Made by a program: the position numbers and the translations under genes. Below are positions 18,938 through 21,412 of a stretch of 21,412 bases of DNA, one piece after another; position 1 is the first letter of the stretch; every line of letters starts with the position of its first letter. The notes beneath the pieces are model-generated. The model was not told the origin of the DNA. It made no database searches and saw only the letters and a program-made list of their open reading frames with translations. The DNA is from Thoreauomyces humboldtii (lineage: Eukaryota; Chytridiomycota; Chytridiomycetes; Spizellomycetales; Powellomycetaceae): the NCBI GenBank assembly GCA_027596035.1, contig JADGJA010000362.1:1-21412 (forward strand), read 5' to 3'.

Positions 18938-19250
18938 GGCCAGACGGCCGCCACCTGCCATCCGCGGTCATTGTGCGGAACCCCGGCGGAGCGCTCTTCG
19001 GGGCTCAGCTGGGGCCAGACGGCCGCCACCTGCCGTCTCACGCTGAATCCATTGCGCAGCAAACGTGGCTTGATCATTACGCAGCACCTGGCGGAGCGCT
19101 TCTATACAGGCTCAGCTGAGGCCAGACGGCCGCCATCTGCGGTCTCACCGTTGTCTCCCTCTTGGGCATCTGTGCGCAGCAAACGTGGCTTGGTCGTTGC
19201 GCAGCACGCGGCCGCTTGATGATAGGGGCTCAGCAAGCAGGGCTTCAACA
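18938..19250 (+). repeat. Left GC-rich arm: three direct copies of the GGCCAGACGGCC repeat
   Basis: Copies begin at 18938, 19013 and 19120, each starting GGCCAGACGGCCGCCA followed by CTGC(C/G) and then a GTCTC or GGTC word. Between copies lie GGCGGAGCGCT and GGCTCAGCTG words. A second conserved word, GCAAACGTGGCTTG, occurs near 19058 and 19179. The same words occur inverted in the right arm (20232-20700). No transposase or open frame is associated. Confidence 0.75.
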
Positions 19251-19251
19251 T

Positions 19252-19323
19252 GAATCAGTAGTATAGTGGTTAATATACTCGCCTTCCAAGCGAGTGTCCC
19301 GAGTTCGAATCTCGGCTGATTCA
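19252..19323 (+). tRNA. tRNA-Gly (anticodon TCC)
   Basis: A 72-nt cloverleaf can be drawn. The acceptor stem is GAATCAG (19252-19258) paired with CTGATTC (19316-19322), discriminator A at 19323. The D arm is GTAT...ATAC. The anticodon stem CTCGC/GCGAG encloses loop CTTCCAA with anticodon TCC, reading GGA glycine codons. The T stem CCGAG/CTCGG encloses TTCGAAT. A box TAGTATAGTGG (19259-19269) and B box AGTTCGAATCT (19302-19312) are intact. A TTTT terminator follows at 19325-19328. There is no intron and no encoded CCA. An identical copy lies inverted at 20160-20231. Confidence 0.95.
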
Positions 19324-19385
19324 CTTTTGCTGGATCCTTTTATAGGATTGGCGGATTGATTTATGCGTTGCTTGCTCCAAGGGGT
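19324..19385. repeat. Left inner inverted repeat beside the tRNA
   Basis: Sequence just 3' of the left tRNA, from CTTTTGCT through GGATTGGCGGATTGATTTAT, recurs inverted just 3' of the right tRNA at about 20105-20159. The two copies show mismatches and small indels, so the arms are old and not an assembly duplication. Confidence 0.8.
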
Positions 19386-19450
19386 CCCTGGATCAACCAT
19401 GCTCTTCGTTGTCTACAGAGGTCTCCCGTCTTCCTTTCTGATAAGACAAT

Positions 19451-20110
19451 CATTTGGCGTCTTTAAAGGGTCTGACATAGGCAGCAATTTGGCGTCTTAA
19501 ATTGCAATTGCGTCTTTGAGGGTCTGTGATAAGCCGCAATTTGGCGTCTTAAATTGCGATCTCAGCTTATTGCATACCTGTAAGCATGCCACATTGCAAT
19601 TGAAGACGCCAAATTGCATACCCCTGCGAACCCCTGAAGACGCCAAATTGCGGCTTACCGCATAGCCCTGAAGACGCCAAATTGCGGCCTATTGCATACT
19701 CGTAAATAAGCCATATTGCAATTATAGATGCCAAATTGCACACCTTTGCGAACCCCTGAAGACGCCAATTGCGGCTTATTAAGACCTCAAATTGCATACT
19801 TCTGCGTACTGCTGAAGACGCTTAATTGCAATCTTAGACGATAAATTGCGGCTTATTGCATATCTCGAAAGACGCTAGATTACAATTCAAAATGCCAAAG
19901 TCATATGCTGCAAACCCCTGAAGACGCCAAATTGCAATCTTAGACGCTAAATTGCGGCTTATCGAATACCCTTGAAGACGCTAAACTGCAATTTAAGACA
20001 CTCAATTGCAATTGCTGCAATTTAGCGTCTGAATTTGCAATTTCGCGTTTTGAGGGATATGCCAGCAACCGCAATTTAGCGTCGTTGTTTCGAATTTGGT
20101 GTCTTAAAGA
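19451..20110. repeat. AT-rich core array of a degenerate 14-nt motif
   Basis: The motif AGACGCCAAATTGC and variants (AGACGCTAAATTGC, AGATGCCAAATTGC) occur about 14 times on the plus strand between about 19600 and 20010. They are often joined by GGCTTATTGCATACC or GCGAACCCCTGA. At both edges the motif is inverted: GCAATTTGGCGTCTT at 19484 and 19536 on the left, and GCAATTTAGCGTC at about 20030 and 20080 on the right. Base composition is clearly AT-richer than the surroundings. Copies are irregularly spaced and diverged. There is no open frame of note. Confidence 0.8.
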
Positions 20111-20159
20111 TTGACGCAATAAATCAATCCGCCAATCCAATAAAAACATCAAGCAAAAG
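20105..20159. repeat. Right inner inverted repeat beside the tRNA
   Basis: This is the inverted partner of 19324-19385. On the minus strand it reads CTTTTGCTTGATG, then GGATTGGCGGATTGATTTAT, directly after the right tRNA and its T-run. Confidence 0.8.
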
Positions 20160-20231
20160 TGAATCAGCCGAGATTCGAACTCGGGACACTCGCTTGGAAG
20201 GCGAGTATATTAACCACTATACTACTGATTC
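20160..20231 (-). tRNA. tRNA-Gly (anticodon TCC), inverted second copy
   Basis: On the minus strand this 72-nt sequence is identical to the tRNA at 19252-19323, with all stems, the TCC anticodon and both internal promoter boxes (A box 20214-20224, B box 20171-20181) preserved. TTTT follows the 3' end on the minus strand (within CTTTTGC). The two genes are transcribed toward each other across the AT-rich core. Perfect identity next to diverged flanks suggests selection or gene conversion on the tRNA bodies. Confidence 0.95.
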
Positions 20232-20700
20232 ATGGACAAGCCTCGTTTGCTTTGCTCTGTTTCTCGCAACGCCGTGTGCTGCGCAACGACCAAGCCACGT
20301 TTGCTGCGCACGGATGCCCAAGAGGGAGACGATGAGACCGCAGGTGGCAGCCGTCTGGCCCCAGCTGAGCCCCTATGAGAGCTGCGCAATGACCAAGCCA
20401 CGTTTGCTGGCCAATGGATTACCAAGAGTGAGACGGCAGGCGGCGGCCGTCTGGCCTCAGCTGAGCCCCAATGAGCGCTCCGTCGGGTGCTGCGCAATGA
20501 CCGCGGATGCCCAAGAGAGAGACGACGGTGAGTTCGCAGATGGCGGGCGTCTGGCCTCAGCTGAGCCCCTATAGGAGCGCTCCGCCAGGTGCTGCCCAAT
20601 TATCAAGCCACGTTTGCTGCGCCACGGACGGCCAAGGGTGAGACCGCAGCTGAGCTCGGCTGCTGCGCATTTTCAAAGCAAGCCACGTTTGTTGGACACT
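20232..20700 (-). repeat. Right GC-rich arm: three inverted copies of the arm repeat
   Basis: The reverse complement of the left-arm repeat recurs as GCCGTCTGGCCCCAGCTGAG near 20347, GCCGTCTGGCCTCAGCTGAG near 20437 and GGCGTCTGGCCTCAGCTGAG near 20545. The partner word CAAGCCACGTTTGCTG occurs near 20290, 20395 and 20605, with a degraded one near 20680. GCGCTCC(G/A) words between copies also match the left arm. Order and orientation mirror the left arm around a centre near 19742. Confidence 0.75.
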
Positions 20701-20813
20701 TATGACCCAAGCCGAATTGCGTACGCATGATCCATACCTTGGATTGGAGCAGAGTGATAATTTCATATTATTTACAACGGGAGTTTCTCTGCACCTCTCC
20801 CTTTCTGTCCGCA
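20701..20813. other. 3' flank of the terminal partial gene
   Basis: A short AT-richer stretch between the right arm and the stop codon of the minus-strand gene at the window edge. It probably includes that gene's 3' untranslated region. Nothing else is seen. Confidence 0.4.
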
Positions 20814-21412
20814 TCAGGGTTTCCCGTCCCTCCTAGGTCTCATGTCACCGACCCACCTCTCCTCCCCGTCAAACACCCTATCGCCCTTCCTCCTCCTTCT
20901 ACTGTCCCCGCGGCTCTCGTCACCGTCACCGTCCCCATCACCAGTCCCATCGCCCCGTCCACTACCGTGAGAGCCGTCCGTATCGCTCTCCGAACTATCG
21001 CTCTCGCTGGACGAACCGCTGCTGCTGCTGCTGCTGCTGGAACTGGAACTGTTGTCGTCGGCCGCCACCAGCCTCAGCGCCGTCTCGGCGAGGGCTTTTC
21101 GGACCCGGATCTGCATCATGCCGCGTCGCCACGCTTTCCTTCCTCCTCCGCCTGCTGCTCCTCCTCCATCTCCACCTCCCAAGCTCCCGAACCCGCCGCC
21201 ACCGGACCCGCTCGCGAGGGCGATGCTGGCCGTCGTGTTCTTCCGTGTGGGCGGTGTGACGCCGATGACGGAAGGAGACGATGGTGGGAGTCGGGGCGGG
21301 AGAGCGGGGGAGTTCGGTTTCGAGATGACGACTTCGGGGACGCTCGGATTTCGTCTGGGTCGTTGTTGCTGCTCGGTGGTGGTGGTGGTGGTGGAGGTGG
21401 TGGCAGTGGTGG
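20814..21412 (-). CDS. C-terminal part of a low-complexity protein (partial)
   Basis: The frame is open from the window edge to a TGA at 20814-20816, giving about 199 residues of a larger protein that begins outside. Order from the edge: a Thr-rich run followed by EQQQR, Pro-rich LPPRLPPSS, a TPPTRKN segment, Gly-rich linkers (SGSGGGGFGSLGGG), and a short basic helical segment AWRRGMMQIRVRKALAETALRLVA that is the only ordered-looking part. A run of Ser (partly an imperfect CAG-type triplet repeat at about 21018-21040) comes next, then acidic SDSSESD and Asp-Gly repeats, and a basic tail. I do not recognise the family. Exons further inside the window are unlikely because the frame is continuous. 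Confidence 0.6.
   Translation of the reverse strand, partial: TTATTSTTTTTTEQQQRPRRNPSVPEVVISKPNSPALPPRLPPSSPSVIGVTPPTRKNTTASIALASGSGGGGFGSLGGGDGGGAAGGGGRKAWRRGMMQIRVRKALAETALRLVAADDNSSSSSSSSSSSGSSSESDSSESDTDGSHGSGRGDGTGDGDGDGDESRGDSRRRRKGDRVFDGEERWVGDMRPRRDGKP
21018..21040. repeat. GCT/CTG triplet run coding for serine
   Basis: The plus strand reads GCTGCTGCTGCTGCTGCTG here, which on the coding strand is an AGC run within the poly-Ser tract of the partial protein. Such runs are length-variable. Confidence 0.75.

Noticed and set aside
19451..20110. CRISPR-like array
   Set aside because: Repeats are short, diverged, irregularly spaced and occur in both orientations, and the window is eukaryotic.

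Overview
The window looks like nuclear DNA of a filamentous or yeast-like fungus, most likely a basidiomycete. The genes are split by short GT-AG introns (mostly 60-110 nt, several with a CTGAC-type branch site). Coding sequence is GC-rich, genes alternate strands with 0.2-1.5 kb spacers, and the proteins are fungal types: a Rhizomucor-type secreted lipase, a CDC25-type RasGEF, a DCR2-like phosphatase and a Ser/Thr-rich surface protein. No ribosomal marker is present, so the lineage is an inference. All exon models were built by hand from splice signals, reading frame and family similarity.

Layout. 595-1903 (-): secreted class-3 lipase, three exons, complete S/D/H triad. 3337-3982 (-): unrecognised small protein with about four membrane segments, two exons. 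5504-9333 (+): large Ras guanine-nucleotide exchange factor, six exons, with a PH/F3-like N-terminus, disordered linker, REM domain and CDC25 domain. It converges with 9539-11214 (-), a secreted metallophosphoesterase in five exons. 11798-12967 (+): BTB/POZ protein with a seven-cysteine cluster, divergent from the phosphatase. 14537-15313 (-): small secreted, tail-anchored Ser/Thr-rich surface protein, followed about 0.5 kb downstream by a decayed copy of itself. 15977-16582 (-): protein with an ADP-ribosyltransferase-like R/STS/QxE signature, the most unusual coding gene here. 17349-18705 (+): two diverged tandem copies of a Myb/SANT-type unit, both broken. 20814-21412 (-): C-terminal end of a low-complexity protein that runs off the window.

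The most striking non-coding feature is at about 18938-20700. Two identical tRNA-Gly(TCC) genes point toward each other as an inverted pair. Between them lies an AT-rich core built from a degenerate 14-nt motif that switches orientation twice. Outside them lie GC-rich inverted arms, each with three copies of a GGCCAGACGGCC-type repeat. The architecture recalls, in miniature, the tRNA-bounded inverted-repeat centromeres and boundary elements of fission yeast, though a foldback mobile element is equally possible.

The genes do not form one pathway. The left two thirds is ordinary single-copy housekeeping, signalling and secretion content. The right third (about 13.7-20.7 kb) is an accessory-like region of duplicated, decayed and repetitive sequence together with the ART-like gene.
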